From: CAIWXH01 sp964555675
GTDB lineage: Bacteria; Chloroflexota; Chloroflexia; Chloroflexales; Chloroflexaceae
Direction: 5' to 3'
Assembly: GCA_964555675.1 (NCBI GenBank)
Contig: CAZKTU010000007.1
Span: forward strand, 1-64,000
Length of the DNA: 64,000 bases
In this document: piece after piece, positions 48,283 through 58,000 of the stretch
How the letters are laid out: each line of letters opens with the position of its first letter
Numbering within the stretch: position 1 is the first letter of the stretch
Translations under genes and position numbers: made by a program
The notes under the pieces: model-generated
Seen by the model: the letters and a program-made list of their open reading frames with translations, nothing else
Database searches by the model: none
Told to the model about the DNA's origin: nothing

Positions 48283-48948
48283 TCAGGCCATGCTGCAGAA
48301 CGAGCTGATCGATCCGTCGGCGCCGATGATCAGGATCATGTCGTCGCGGGCGAAGAGCATGTCGGCCGGCGGGGTGACGATCATCTGGCCGGCCCGCCTG
48401 ATCGCCAGCACGTTGATGTTGTAGCGTTTGCGCAGGCCGCTCATCATCAGCGACTGCCCGACCAGCCACTGGGGCACCCTGACCTCGGCGACGCTGAAGC
48501 CCGCGCCGAGCTCGAGATGGTCGAGGACGCGCGGCTCGGCCAGGCGCCAGGCCAGGCGCGCGCCGGCCTCGTGCTCGGGCAGCACCACCTCGTCGGCGCC
48601 GACGCGCACCAGGATCTGTTGCTGGCGCTCGCTGACCGCCTTGCAGACCACCCGGCGCACCCCCAGGCTTTTCAGGGTCACCGTGGTCATCAGGTTATTC
48701 TCGAAATGGGTGCCGATCGCCACCACCACCGTGTCGAACGAGGCGATGTCGACGGCCCGCAGGGCGTCCTCGTTGGTCGAGTCGAGGGCGACGATCTGGG
48801 TGAGCCTGTCGGCGAGACCCTGGACAATCTGGGGGTCGCGGTCGACGCCGAGCACGCTGTAGCCGCGCTCGGTCAGGTTGAGGGCCACGGCGCTGCCGAA
48901 GCGCCCAAGGCCGATCACGGCAAACTCGTGGCCGTTCGAGCGGCTCAT
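48283..48948 (-). CDS. ktrA: Ktr potassium uptake regulatory subunit
   Basis: 221 residues. RCK_N domain with the nucleotide-binding VIGLGRFGSAVALNLTERGYSVLGVDRD, then the KAVSERQQQIL helix, and an RCK_C domain from about residue 140 (GFSVAEVRVPQWLVGQSLMMSGLRKRYNINVLAIRR). KtrA rings gate KtrB in response to ATP/ADP and c-di-AMP. The ATG at 48948 is preferred over a TTG one codon earlier. Promoter TACAAT (49004-48999) is about 50 bases upstream. Confidence 0.93.
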   Translation of the reverse strand: MSRSNGHEFAVIGLGRFGSAVALNLTERGYSVLGVDRDPQIVQGLADRLTQIVALDSTNEDALRAVDIASFDTVVVAIGTHFENNLMTTVTLKSLGVRRVVCKAVSERQQQILVRVGADEVVLPEHEAGARLAWRLAEPRVLDHLELGAGFSVAEVRVPQWLVGQSLMMSGLRKRYNINVLAIRRAGQMIVTPPADMLFARDDMILIIGADGSISSFCSMA

Positions 48949-48998
48949 CAAGGTATCCTTGTTTCTGTAACGCTAGCGCCTGTGAGTCTGATGAGTCT

Positions 48999-49007
48999 AT
49001 TGTACCC
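48999..49007 (-). promoter_or_regulatory. -10 element GGG-TACAAT for ktrA
   Basis: Minus-strand TACAAT (49004-48999) preceded by GGG, divergent from the tatD promoter 27 bases away. Confidence 0.45.
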
Positions 49008-49033
49008 TGCTTCGCTCGCCGCAAGAGCGACTG

Positions 49034-49042
49034 TGCTACAAT
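49034..49042 (+). promoter_or_regulatory. extended -10 promoter giving a leaderless tatD
   Basis: TGCTACAAT ends at 49042 and the ATG begins at 49052, only 9 bases later. Transcription would start within 0-3 bases of the start codon, leaving no ribosome site. Confidence 0.55.
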
Positions 49043-49051
49043 GCCGCCGCT

Positions 49052-49837
49052 ATGGAAGATCGCATCCGCCTGATCGACACCCACGCCCACCTGGCCCTCA
49101 GCCAGTTCGACGAGGACCGCGCCGCGGCCCTCGCGCGGGCCGACGCGGCCGGGGTGGCCCGCCTGGTCGAGATCGGCTTCGATCTGCCCTCGTCGCGCGC
49201 CGCTGTGGCCCTGGCCGAGGCCCACCCTCAGATCTATGCCGTGGTGGGTGTGCAGCCCAACCACGTGGCCGAGCTGGCCGACGGCTGGCTCGACGAGGTG
49301 CGGGCCCTGGCGGCCCACCCCAAGGTGGTGGCGATCGGCGAGATCGGCCTCGACTACCACTGGATGAAGGCCCCGCCGCCCGACCAGGAGCGGGCCTTCC
49401 GCGCGCAGCTGGCCCTCGCCCGCGCCCTCGAGCTGCCCGTGGTCATCCACAGCCGCGAGGCCAAGGACGATACGCTGCGCGTGCTCGCCGACGCCGCCCG
49501 CGGCCAGCCGGGGATCATGCACTCCTTCTCGGGCGACTGGGGCTACGCCCGGGCCTGCCTCGAGATCGGCTTCCTGCTCTCGTTCTCGGGTCCGCTCACC
49601 TTCTCCAAGGCCGGCGAGCTCCACGAGGTGGCGCGGCTGGCCCCCCTTGGGATGCTGCTGACCGAGACCGACAGCCCCTTCCTCAGCCCGCACCCGCATC
49701 GCGGCCAGCGCAACGAGCCGGCCCGGGTGCGCCTGGTCGCCGAGCAGCTCGCGGCCCTGCGCGGCGAGCCCCTCGCCCATGTGGCCGCCGCCGTGTGGGC
49801 GAACGCCGAGCGCGTCTTCGCGCGTATGGGCGCCTGA
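49052..49837 (+). CDS. tatD: TatD-family metal-dependent nuclease
   Basis: 261 residues. Metal ligands in DTHAHL (HxH), GEIGLDYHW (Glu), VIHSREA (His), MHSFSGD (His) and TETDSPFLSPHPHRGQRNEP (Asp and signature loop) are all in place. TatD proteins are 3'-5' DNA exonucleases or D-aminoacyl-tRNA deacylase-like hydrolases. The ATG directly follows the promoter (see the leaderless arrangement). The transglutaminase gene begins 4 bases after its stop, so both are probably on one transcript. Confidence 0.93.
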   Translation: MEDRIRLIDTHAHLALSQFDEDRAAALARADAAGVARLVEIGFDLPSSRAAVALAEAHPQIYAVVGVQPNHVAELADGWLDEVRALAAHPKVVAIGEIGLDYHWMKAPPPDQERAFRAQLALARALELPVVIHSREAKDDTLRVLADAARGQPGIMHSFSGDWGYARACLEIGFLLSFSGPLTFSKAGELHEVARLAPLGMLLTETDSPFLSPHPHRGQRNEPARVRLVAEQLAALRGEPLAHVAAAVWANAERVFARMGA

Positions 49838-49841
49838 TTCT

Positions 49842-52223
49842 ATGGCAACTACGGTCAACAGTTCCCCACAGCCCCGGTCGCTATCGCGCGAGCTCGGCAA
49901 TGTCCTGCCCGGCGCGCTGCTGCTGCTGATCATGACGGGGGCGGTGGTCTGGTCGCTCTCGGTCTCGACCTGGGCCGAGGGGCTCGATGTGCTGCGCCCG
50001 ATGGCCCTGCTCGGGCTGATCGTGGGCGTGATCTTCGCCCGGCTGCCCTGGCTGCCGGCCTGGCTGGCCCACCTGCTCAGCGCCGCCCTGGCCCTGACCT
50101 GGGCCGTGCAGCTGCTGGGCGGGCAGATGGACCCCGCCCTGCTGAGCTGGCGCGACCAGGCCACCGACCTGGTGATCCGGGTGATCATCTGGGGCCGCGT
50201 GCTGGGCTCGGGCGGGCGCGGCGAGGACATCCTGCTCTTCGTGCTGGTCCTCTGTCTGCTGGTCTGGGCCCTGGCCTACAGCACGGCCTGGATGGTGCTG
50301 CGGCGCGGCTGGACCTGGCGGCCCATCCTGCTCAACGCCCTGGTGGCCCTGGTCAACTATACCTATGTGCTGCCCAAGCCGACCCTGGCCTTCTTCATCT
50401 TCCTGTGCGCGGCGCTGCTGCTGCTGGTCTACCAGCACGTGCTCGAGCGCCAGGCCCAGTGGGACGCCCAGCAGGTCGAGTACCCCGACATGCTGCCCCT
50501 GCGTTTCATCTGGTCGGCGGCCCTGGTCTGCGGCCTGCTGATCGCCCTGACCGCCGTGCTGCCCGGGCAGGTCTCGGTCGACCGGGCCACGCGCACCTGG
50601 GCTCTGCTGAGCGGCCCGTTCAAGGCCGCCCGCGAGGGCTGGGAGGATATGTTCAGCACGATCAGCGCGCCGCCCGGGGCGGGCAGCGGGGCCTTCACCT
50701 CGCGCGGGGCCACCCTGGGCGGGGCCCGGCAGCTCACCGCCGAGGTGGTGATGGAGGTGCGCTCGACCGAGTACGACTACTGGCGCGCCGTGGCCTTCGA
50801 CAAGTACTCGGGCCAGGGCTGGCAGAACACCGTGGGCGAGCAGGCCCGCTCGGCCCTGGGGGTCGGCGCCCCCGAGCAGGCCCGCACCCCCCTGGCCCCG
50901 AACGAGCCGATCCCCCTGGCCGATGTGCGGGCCCGCCGCGAGATCGCCCAGCGCTTTACGCTGGCCGACGACCGGCTCGACGACCTCGTGATGGTCGGGG
51001 GCGCCGTGCGCAGCGTGACGGTGCCGACCCTGGTCGAGCATAACTACCAGGAGGGCGACGGCGGTCTGCGGCCCAACTTCGACGAGACCGCGCTGCTGGT
51101 GACCCGCGAGCGCCTGCGCGCGGGCCAGACCTACACCGTCACCGCCCTGATGTCCTTCGCCGACGTGGCCAGCCTGCGCGCGGCGGGCGACGAGTACCCC
51201 CCGTGGGTGCGCGAGCGCTACCTGCAGCTGCCCCCCACCGTCAGCGCGCGCACCCGCGAACAGGCCGCCCAGGTGCTCGCCGCGGCCGGCGCGCGTAACC
51301 CCTACGACGCGGCGATCGCCATCCAGGAGTACCTGCGCAGCTTCCCCTACAACGAGTCGATCCCCGCGCCGCCGGCCGGGGCCGACCCGGTCGACTGGTT
51401 CCTCTTCGAGCAGCGCGAGGGCTACTGCGACTATTTCGCCTCGGCCATGGTGGTCATGCTGCGCTCGCAGGGCGTGCCCGCCCGCTGGGTGCGCGGCTAC
51501 GCCGGCGGCGAGTTCGACGCCGAGCGGGGCGTCTATGTGGTGCGCGAGAATGTCGCCCATAGCTGGCCCGAGGTCTACTTCCCCGGCTTCGGCTGGGAGC
51601 GCTTCGAGCCCACGGCGGCCAGCTACACCAGCCAGCCCGTGCGCCCCCTCACCTCCGAGCTGGGTGTGGAGCCTGGCCCGGGCGACGTGCTCTCCGGCGG
51701 CGAGATCCCCCTGCCCGGGCGCTTCGAGGACCTTGACGAGGGCCTCGACCAGAGCTCGGTGCCGGTCGTCCTGGACGAAGAGTTCGACGCGGGCCGCGAC
51801 CTTGGCCGCCCCCTGGCCGCCCTGGCCCTCCTGCTCGCGACCCTGGCCCTCGCCGCGGCCGCCGTCTATGGGCGCTGGCGCTACGAGCTGCGCGGCCTGA
51901 GCCGGGCCGGGGCCTCGTACGCGGGCATGGCCCTGCTGGCGGGCTGGGGCGGGCTGCGCCAGGAGGCCCACAGCACCCCCCAGGAGTACGCCGCCGCCCT
52001 GGGCCGGGCCCTGCCCGAGCACCGCCTCACCATCGAGCGGATCGCCGCGGCCTACGCCCGCGAGCAGTACGGCGGCCCCGAGGCCTCGCCCGGCCGGCTC
52101 TTCAGCAGCAGCCGCGACACCCACCCGAGCGAGGAAGACGAGCGCGAGCTGCGCAAGGCTCTGGCCGCGCGCATCTTCACCGGCATCCCCGACCGGCTGC
52201 CCCAGGCCAGGCCGCGGGCCTGA
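49842..52223 (+). CDS. membrane transglutaminase-like protein with DUF4129 tail
   Basis: 793 residues. About six membrane helices lie in residues 20-250, an extracytoplasmic DUF3488-like part follows, then the transglutaminase core: EQREGYCDYFASAMVVMLRSQGVPARWVRGYAGG (catalytic Cys near 529), NVAHSWPEVYFPGFGWERFEPT (His) with the Asp position probably taken by the Glu of WPEVYF. One more helix (ALALLLATLALAAAAVYG) precedes a cytoplasmic DUF4129 domain (LPEHRLTIERIAAAYAREQYGG). Such proteins are common in high-GC bacteria, usually beside MoxR and DUF58 genes, which are absent here. A role in envelope protein processing is likely but unproven. Confidence 0.87.
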   Translation: MATTVNSSPQPRSLSRELGNVLPGALLLLIMTGAVVWSLSVSTWAEGLDVLRPMALLGLIVGVIFARLPWLPAWLAHLLSAALALTWAVQLLGGQMDPALLSWRDQATDLVIRVIIWGRVLGSGGRGEDILLFVLVLCLLVWALAYSTAWMVLRRGWTWRPILLNALVALVNYTYVLPKPTLAFFIFLCAALLLLVYQHVLERQAQWDAQQVEYPDMLPLRFIWSAALVCGLLIALTAVLPGQVSVDRATRTWALLSGPFKAAREGWEDMFSTISAPPGAGSGAFTSRGATLGGARQLTAEVVMEVRSTEYDYWRAVAFDKYSGQGWQNTVGEQARSALGVGAPEQARTPLAPNEPIPLADVRARREIAQRFTLADDRLDDLVMVGGAVRSVTVPTLVEHNYQEGDGGLRPNFDETALLVTRERLRAGQTYTVTALMSFADVASLRAAGDEYPPWVRERYLQLPPTVSARTREQAAQVLAAAGARNPYDAAIAIQEYLRSFPYNESIPAPPAGADPVDWFLFEQREGYCDYFASAMVVMLRSQGVPARWVRGYAGGEFDAERGVYVVRENVAHSWPEVYFPGFGWERFEPTAASYTSQPVRPLTSELGVEPGPGDVLSGGEIPLPGRFEDLDEGLDQSSVPVVLDEEFDAGRDLGRPLAALALLLATLALAAAAVYGRWRYELRGLSRAGASYAGMALLAGWGGLRQEAHSTPQEYAAALGRALPEHRLTIERIAAAYAREQYGGPEASPGRLFSSSRDTHPSEEDERELRKALAARIFTGIPDRLPQARPRA

Positions 52224-52249
52224 GCCCGCCGCTCCGCCGCCCGTAGGGC

Positions 52250-53170
52250 CTACCCCGCCCCGCCGGCCTCGGCGGCCAGCTGCTCCTGGGCGTGGCGCGG
52301 CCAGTCGGGGTCGCGGCGCAGGCTCTGGTCGAGCATAATCAGGTCGACGCTGCCGTCGCGCACGATGCTGTCGGCCAGAAGCGGGTCGCCGAGCTCGCCC
52401 TCGCCGATCACAGGCACGTCGACCACGCGCCTGATGCTGTCGGCGAGGGGGATGGCCCACCCCGGGAAGCGGGCGACATTGGGCGGGTCGGCCGGGACGG
52501 CCACGTCGAGCAGGCGCACGCCCGCCGCGGTCAGGCGTTTGGCCAGCACGCGGGCGTCCTGCAGGTTCAGCCCGCCCGGGGTGAACTCGTCGGCCAGCAG
52601 GCGGAAGCCGAGGATCAGGCGGCGCCCGAACCAGCTGCGGGCGCCCTCGACGATCTCGAGGGCCAGGCGCTGCCGCCCGGCGCTATCGCCGCCGTAGGCG
52701 TCGGCGCGCTGGTTGCGCAGGGGCGAGAGCATATCGTAGAGGGCCCCGCCGTCGGCCGCGCTGAGCATCACGCCGTCGGCGCCAGCGCTATGGGCGCGCC
52801 AGATCGCCAGCAGATAGGCCTCGGCCAGCTGGGCGGGCGCGACGCCATGCGTCGTGGGCTCGTCGAGGGTCAGCATCACCCGGGCGCCCTGGGCGGCTGC
52901 GGCCGTGATCAGGTGCCTGAGGCCCGGGACGAAGGCGTCGGCGTAGAGGCCCAGGTGAGCGGCCGGCCGCGCGGCGGGGGGCGGGGTGACGCGCAGGGCC
53001 TCGGTGAGCAGCAGGCCCACGCCGCCGCGGGCCCGCCGCCAGTAGTAGTCGATCAGCGCGTCGGTGGCAAAGCCGTCGGCGAGGGCTGCGCCGCTCGGCC
53101 CGGGGGCCATCGCGATACGGTTCCGCAGCTCTCGACCGTTAATGGACAGGGGGCTGAACAGGTCGGCCAT
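52250..53170 (-). CDS. old-yellow-enzyme-like flavin oxidoreductase
   Basis: 306 residues, shorter than the usual 340-370. The FMN-binding barrel shows DLFSPLSINGRELRNRIAMAPG at the start, DYYWRRARGGVGLLLTEALRV, DGVMLSAADGGALYDMLSPLRNQRADAYGGD (the conserved product-loop motif; usual form is HxAHGYLLxxFLSPxxNxRxDxYGG) and VIGEGELGDPLLADSIV. The usual HxxH substrate-binding pair reads LSAADG here, so substrate use may differ. Members reduce activated C=C bonds with NAD(P)H. The start at 53170 begins the core fold. It is divergent from the secreted protein gene at 53425. Confidence 0.8.
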   Translation of the reverse strand: MADLFSPLSINGRELRNRIAMAPGPSGAALADGFATDALIDYYWRRARGGVGLLLTEALRVTPPPAARPAAHLGLYADAFVPGLRHLITAAAAQGARVMLTLDEPTTHGVAPAQLAEAYLLAIWRAHSAGADGVMLSAADGGALYDMLSPLRNQRADAYGGDSAGRQRLALEIVEGARSWFGRRLILGFRLLADEFTPGGLNLQDARVLAKRLTAAGVRLLDVAVPADPPNVARFPGWAIPLADSIRRVVDVPVIGEGELGDPLLADSIVRDGSVDLIMLDQSLRRDPDWPRHAQEQLAAEAGGAG

Positions 53171-53236
53171 AGGGCCCCATTGATCGCCGGTGTCTGCACA
53201 GTATAGCCCTCGCGCGGCGGCCCCGCAAGGAGTCAT

Positions 53237-53424
53237 CTTCCTGTAAGGATTCGCCGCGGGTTCTGGCCCGATCTCTGCTTAAATTCATGGAGACAGCCAG
53301 GGACTCCAGGCCTCTCCACCAGGCAAGGCCCTCGGCGAAAAGATCCAGCCGGAAACGTTAATTTTAGTACATCTGAACGATGAGAGACCTGTCACCGGTT
53401 GGGGGAGTTGAGAGGGGGGAGCAC
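53237..53424 (+). other. AT-richer leader with possible RNA structure
   Basis: No frame. The stretch is clearly less GC-rich than the rest. It can form TGGAG/CTCCA and GGCCT/AGGCC stems near 53290-53335 and contains TTAATTTTAG at about 53357-53368. I could not match it to a known riboswitch. It precedes the tailed secreted protein. Confidence 0.3.
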
Positions 53425-54924
53425 ATGTCCGCACGCGCGCGCCTGAGCCTTTTCGCGGGCCTGATCGCCCTGATCATATTCTCCGCCGCCGGCGCGCTGC
53501 CCGGCGTCAGCCCGGCCGCCGCCCAGCGCCCCGCCGTGCGCGTCTATGTGCTCGAGGGCGGCCACAGACCCTCGGATCTCGCCGTGGCCCAAGCGCTGCG
53601 CGACCGCGGCTTCCAGGTGACCCGTGGCGTCAATACGTCGGCCTTCGACGGTACGCGGGTCAACCTGGCCGACTATGACGTGCTCGTGACGCTCTATACC
53701 TCGGGCTGGACCACGCCCGTGCCCGAGGCCGGCCTGGCGGCGATCAGGGCCTATGTCGAGGGCGGCGGCGGCCTGGTCACCGGCGAGTGGTTCGGCTGGC
53801 GCGGCCAGCTGAGCGAGATCATGCCGAGCACCAACTGCCTGTGGAACACCGCCACGCAGACCAGCTATACCCAGGTCGCCCCGCACCCGCTGATCAACGC
53901 CGGCCTGCCGATCTCGTTCACCTTCAACCTGGGCGACTTCAGCGGCAGCGAGACCTGCCTCGTGGCGCGGCCCGAGGCCACAGTCTTCTACAGCAGCAGC
54001 AACGGCGGCGGCACCCCCGGCCAGGTTGGCCTGGCGGCCTGGAATGTCGGCCTGGGCCGCGTGGCCGCCTTCTCGACCTTGCTCAGCGAGACCGAGCTGG
54101 CCAGCACCGAGTACCGCACCCTCTTCCAGAATACGGTCGCCTGGTCGGCCGATGTGCGCGACGCCACGCCGCCCACGGTGCGCTCGGTAGAGCTTGCCTC
54201 GGCCGGCGGGATCGTGCGTCAGCAGCAGGTCGAGCTGAGCATCAAGGCCGCCGACAAAGGCGGCGCCGGGGTGGGCTCGATTATCGTGGCCGAGTATGTC
54301 TTCAGCGGCGACGAGGCCGACGCATGGCGGCTGGTCAGCACGAGCGGCTGGCGGCGCTACCGTCAGCCCGGCGCCACCCTGAGCTGGACCCTCAGCCCCA
54401 GCCCCGGCGTCCACTATCTGCGGGTCTTCGCCGCCGACCGGGCGGGGAACATTAGCCGCGAGCCCGGCGTCGTGTTTGTGAACTATACACCGAGCGGCGC
54501 GACGCCGATCGGCCTCGACGAAGCCCATATCTACCGGGTGACCCCCGGCAACCTGCCTCTGGCCACGGCCCGCATGCGGGTGGCGGCCGGCAACCCCGAC
54601 CTGTACGTCTCGGGCCCGGGCGTGAGTAGCGCGCCAGTGAGCGACGAGCCGGTGGAGGAGATCAGTTTCGTGCCGCAGGGCGGCGTCTACGAGCTGGGCG
54701 TGATCGGCTTCGAGGCCGGCGCCTATAGCCTCGAAATTGGGCCGGCGCCCCTGGCGGGCTCGGACGGGCGCGCCGAGATCGAGCGGCGCGGACGGGGCAG
54801 CGTGATCAATCTCTTCCCGCCCGAGCCCTTGGGCGAACCAGGCGACCTGCCGACGCCGCCCGCGGATATCGGCGAGCTGGCGATGGAGCCGATGGTCTAC
54901 CTGCCGGCCCTCAGCCGGCCCTGA
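53425..54924 (+). CDS. secreted protein with ThuA/GATase-like domain and YLPALxR tail
   Basis: 499 residues. Signal peptide 1-34 (LSLFAGLIALIIFSAAGALPGVSPAAAQ). Residues 36-250 form a flavodoxin/GATase-like fold as in ThuA or DUF4350 proteins (RVYVLEGGHRPSDLAVAQALRDRGFQVT, YDVLVTLYTSGWTT, AIRAYVEGGGGLVTGEWFGWRG), followed by an Ig-like domain (TPPTVRSVELASAGGIVRQQQVELSIKAADKGG ... RVFAADRAGNIS) and a third beta-rich part. It ends MVYLPALSRP, matching the tail of the giant protein. GAGGGGGGAG precedes the ATG at 53425. Function unknown; probably binds a surface or polymer. Confidence 0.78.
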   Translation: MSARARLSLFAGLIALIIFSAAGALPGVSPAAAQRPAVRVYVLEGGHRPSDLAVAQALRDRGFQVTRGVNTSAFDGTRVNLADYDVLVTLYTSGWTTPVPEAGLAAIRAYVEGGGGLVTGEWFGWRGQLSEIMPSTNCLWNTATQTSYTQVAPHPLINAGLPISFTFNLGDFSGSETCLVARPEATVFYSSSNGGGTPGQVGLAAWNVGLGRVAAFSTLLSETELASTEYRTLFQNTVAWSADVRDATPPTVRSVELASAGGIVRQQQVELSIKAADKGGAGVGSIIVAEYVFSGDEADAWRLVSTSGWRRYRQPGATLSWTLSPSPGVHYLRVFAADRAGNISREPGVVFVNYTPSGATPIGLDEAHIYRVTPGNLPLATARMRVAAGNPDLYVSGPGVSSAPVSDEPVEEISFVPQGGVYELGVIGFEAGAYSLEIGPAPLAGSDGRAEIERRGRGSVINLFPPEPLGEPGDLPTPPADIGELAMEPMVYLPALSRP

Positions 54925-54960
54925 CCTCCGGCGACCGAAGGTAATCTTAGCAGGCGCTAC

Positions 54961-54986
54961 GCCCTCTCCCTTCTCCGGGAGGGGGC
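54961..54986. repeat. REP-like hairpin
   Basis: GCCCTCTCCC, 6-base loop, GGGAGGGGGC: a 10-bp stem with one G-U pair. The CCCTCTCCC...GGGAG core resembles a dispersed palindrome seen in many high-GC genomes. It may also act as a terminator for the gene at 53425. Confidence 0.45.
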
Positions 54987-55008
54987 AGCGTCCCCTCAGA
55001 CGGTAGCG

Positions 55009-58000
55009 ATGACGACGGCGTATGAAGCAGGTGTGAGGCAGCAAAGTGTACTCGGCATGACTCAGCATTCGCTCCAATGGAGCTCTTTCATACCCTATCA
55101 TGTGGCCGCAGAGCTCGCGGCCGACCCTGAGTCGCCCCTGACAGGGCGCGAGCGGCGCGTCGCGTCCGTCGCGCTCTTTGCCGATATCAACGGTTTTACG
55201 GCGATCAGCGAGGCCCTGGGCGCGGGCGAGCGCGGGGGCGGCGAAGCGCTGACCGGCATCCTCAACTCGTACTTCACGCCGATCATCGCCCTCATCCAGT
55301 CGTACGGCGGGATCGTCGCCAAGTTCGGCGGCGACTCGCTGACGGCCTTCTTCCCGCACGAGCCGGGCGAACGGGCCGCCGTCGCCCGGCGCGCTACGGC
55401 ATGCGCCCTGGCCATCCAGGGCCAGGTGGCGCGCTACAGAGATATCGAGGCCGCCGGCAGGGTCTTCACGCTGCGCATGCGAGTGGGCCTGGCCGCGGGC
55501 GATCTGCTCTGCACCGTCGTGGGCGACCCCGAGACCCGGCTCGAGAGCATTGTCGCGGGCGGCGTGCTCGACCTGGCCGCCGAGGCCGAGGCGGCCGCCG
55601 CCCCCGGCGAGGTGGTCATTCACCGGGCCCTCATGGCCGAGCTGGGCCACGTGCGGGTCGAGCCGCGCGACAGCTCGATCACGGCGGCGACCTACTTCGC
55701 CGTGCTGCGCAGCGCAGAGATCCCCGACCCGGCGCCCCTCGACCCGCTGCCGCCCCTGCCCGAGGCCGCCGTGCGGCGCATTGCGGCCTTCTTGCCGCCC
55801 ACGATCGCCCGCCGGCTCGGCGACGGCGAAGCGAGCTTCGTCGGCGAGCACCGGGGCGTCGCCGTGCTCTTTATCGCCTTCGACGGGCTCGATTACGACG
55901 GCGACCCCGCCGTCGGCGCGAAGCTCCAGCAGTACCTCGGCCAGGTCTTCGCCGTGGTCAGGCGCTACGGGGGCTACGTCAACAAGGTTGATATGGGCGA
56001 CAAGGGCAGCAAGGCCCTTATCCTCTTCGGCGCGCCGGTGGCCCACGAGGACGACGCCGAGCGGGTGATGCAGTGCGCCCTCGAGCTGCGGGCCCTGACC
56101 GAGCGTGGCGCCTTCCTCCCCGAGGGCCCGCTGCAGAGCGACGAGCTGCCGGGCGTAGCGCCCGCGCGCCAGCTGTCCGCGATCGCCGTGCGCATGGGAG
56201 TCACCACAGGCTCCGTCTTCAGCGGCCAGGTCGGCTCGGCCAGCAGGCAAGAGTATACGGTCATCGGCGACGCGGTGAACCTGGCGGCCCGCCTGATGCA
56301 GGCGGCCGGCCCCGGCCAGATCCTGGTCGCGGGGCCGGCCAGGCGCGCGGCCGGGCCCCGTTTCAGCTGGGCCGGCCAGGCCGAGCTGCGGGTCAAGGGC
56401 CGGGCCGCCACCGTCGTCGCCGCGGTCCTCGCCGGGGCGGGCGCCGCCCCGGCCGGCGGCCAGCAGGCGCAGCGGGCCATGGTGGGCCGCATGGCCGAGC
56501 TGGCCGAGCTGCGCGAGCGGGCCGAGATGGCCCTGCGCGGGCGCGGCCAGGTGGTGGCGATCAGCGGCGAGGCGGGCATCGGCAAGAGCACCCTGGCCCT
56601 GGCCTCGCTGGGCGACGCCGAGGCGGTCGGCTTCCGCTGCCTGACGGGCGAGTGCGTCTCGTACCGCTCGGCGAGCAGCTACCTGGTCTGGCGGCCGGTG
56701 CTGCGCGGGCTGCTCGGCCTCGACGCGGCCTGGACGGGCGAGCGACAGCTGCGCCACCTCGAGCAGCAGCTCGGGGCCCTCGACCAGCGCCTGGCCCAGC
56801 GGCTGCCCCTGCTCGGGCCGCTCCTGGGGCTCGCCATCGCCGAGAGCGAGCTGACGGCGGGCCTCGAGGGCGAGGCGCGCAAGACGGCCACCGAGACCCT
56901 GGTCTGCGACCTGATGGCGCTGGCGGCCGGGCCGGTCGCGATCGTCCTCGAGGGCTGCGACTGGATCGACCCCCTGGCCCGCGACCTGCTGCTGGCCGTG
57001 GCTCGGCGCATCGTCGGCCTGCCGGTGCTAATCATCCTGACCTTCCGCGGCGCGCCCGACGAGCGCGAGGACTGGATCGCGCCGATGCGCGGCGGCGGCC
57101 TGCACCACATGACCGAGCTGGCCCTGCGCGAGCTGCCCGGCCCCGAGGTCGAGGCCCTGGTCGCGGCGACGGTGGCCCGCCACTTCGGGCCCGACGCCGT
57201 CGCGCCGCTGGCCCTGGTCGAGCTGGTGGCCTCGCGGGCCCAGGGCAACCCGCTCTTCGTCGAGGAGCTGCTGGCCCTGGTCCACGACCGCGGGGTCGAC
57301 CTGGCCGACGCCGAGGCCGTGGCCGGCCTCGAGCTGCCCGACAGCCTGCACAGCCTGGTGCTGAGCCGGATCGACCGGCTCGACGAGGGCGCCCAGACGG
57401 CCCTGAAGGTGGCCAGTGTGATCGGGCAGGAGTTCAGCCCGCGCTGGCTGGCGGGGGTCCACCCGCCCCTGGCCGAGGGCGCCCGCCTCGACCGTCAGCT
57501 CGAGACCCTGCGGCGCAGCGACCTGGCGGTGCTCGAGCGGGCCTCGCCCGAGCCCTCGTACATGTTCCGCCACGTGATCACCCGCGATGTGGCCTACACC
57601 AGCCTGGCCCGCGCCACCCGCTCGGGGCTCCACGAGCGAGCGGGCGCCTATATCGAGCGAGCCTACGCCGGCGAGCTCGAGCGGCACCTGGACCTGCTGG
57701 CTTACCATTATGGCCTGAGCGACAATCAGATCAAGCAGCGCGAGTACTTCTACCGGGCGGGCCTGGCCGCCCAGCTGGCCTTCGCGGCCGAGGCGGCGGC
57801 GAGCTTCTATGAGCGCCTGCTGCCCCTGCTGCACCGGGGCGAGCGCAGCGCAGTGCTGCTGCGCCTGGGCGAGGTCCTGCGTCACTGCGGTCGCTGGGAC
57901 GAGGCCGAGGCCCGCTTCCGCGAGGCCCTGGACCTGGCACCCGACCACGCCACGGCGGGCAGGGCGCGCCTGGCCCTCGGGGCCCTCGAGACGCGGCGCG

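Noticed and set aside
53281..53360. c-di-GMP or SAM riboswitch
   Set aside because: I looked for the conserved cores of both and did not find them.
53392..56757. An 1,121-codon minus-strand frame
   Set aside because: It runs across two well-supported plus-strand genes and their intergenic region, with no recognisable motif.
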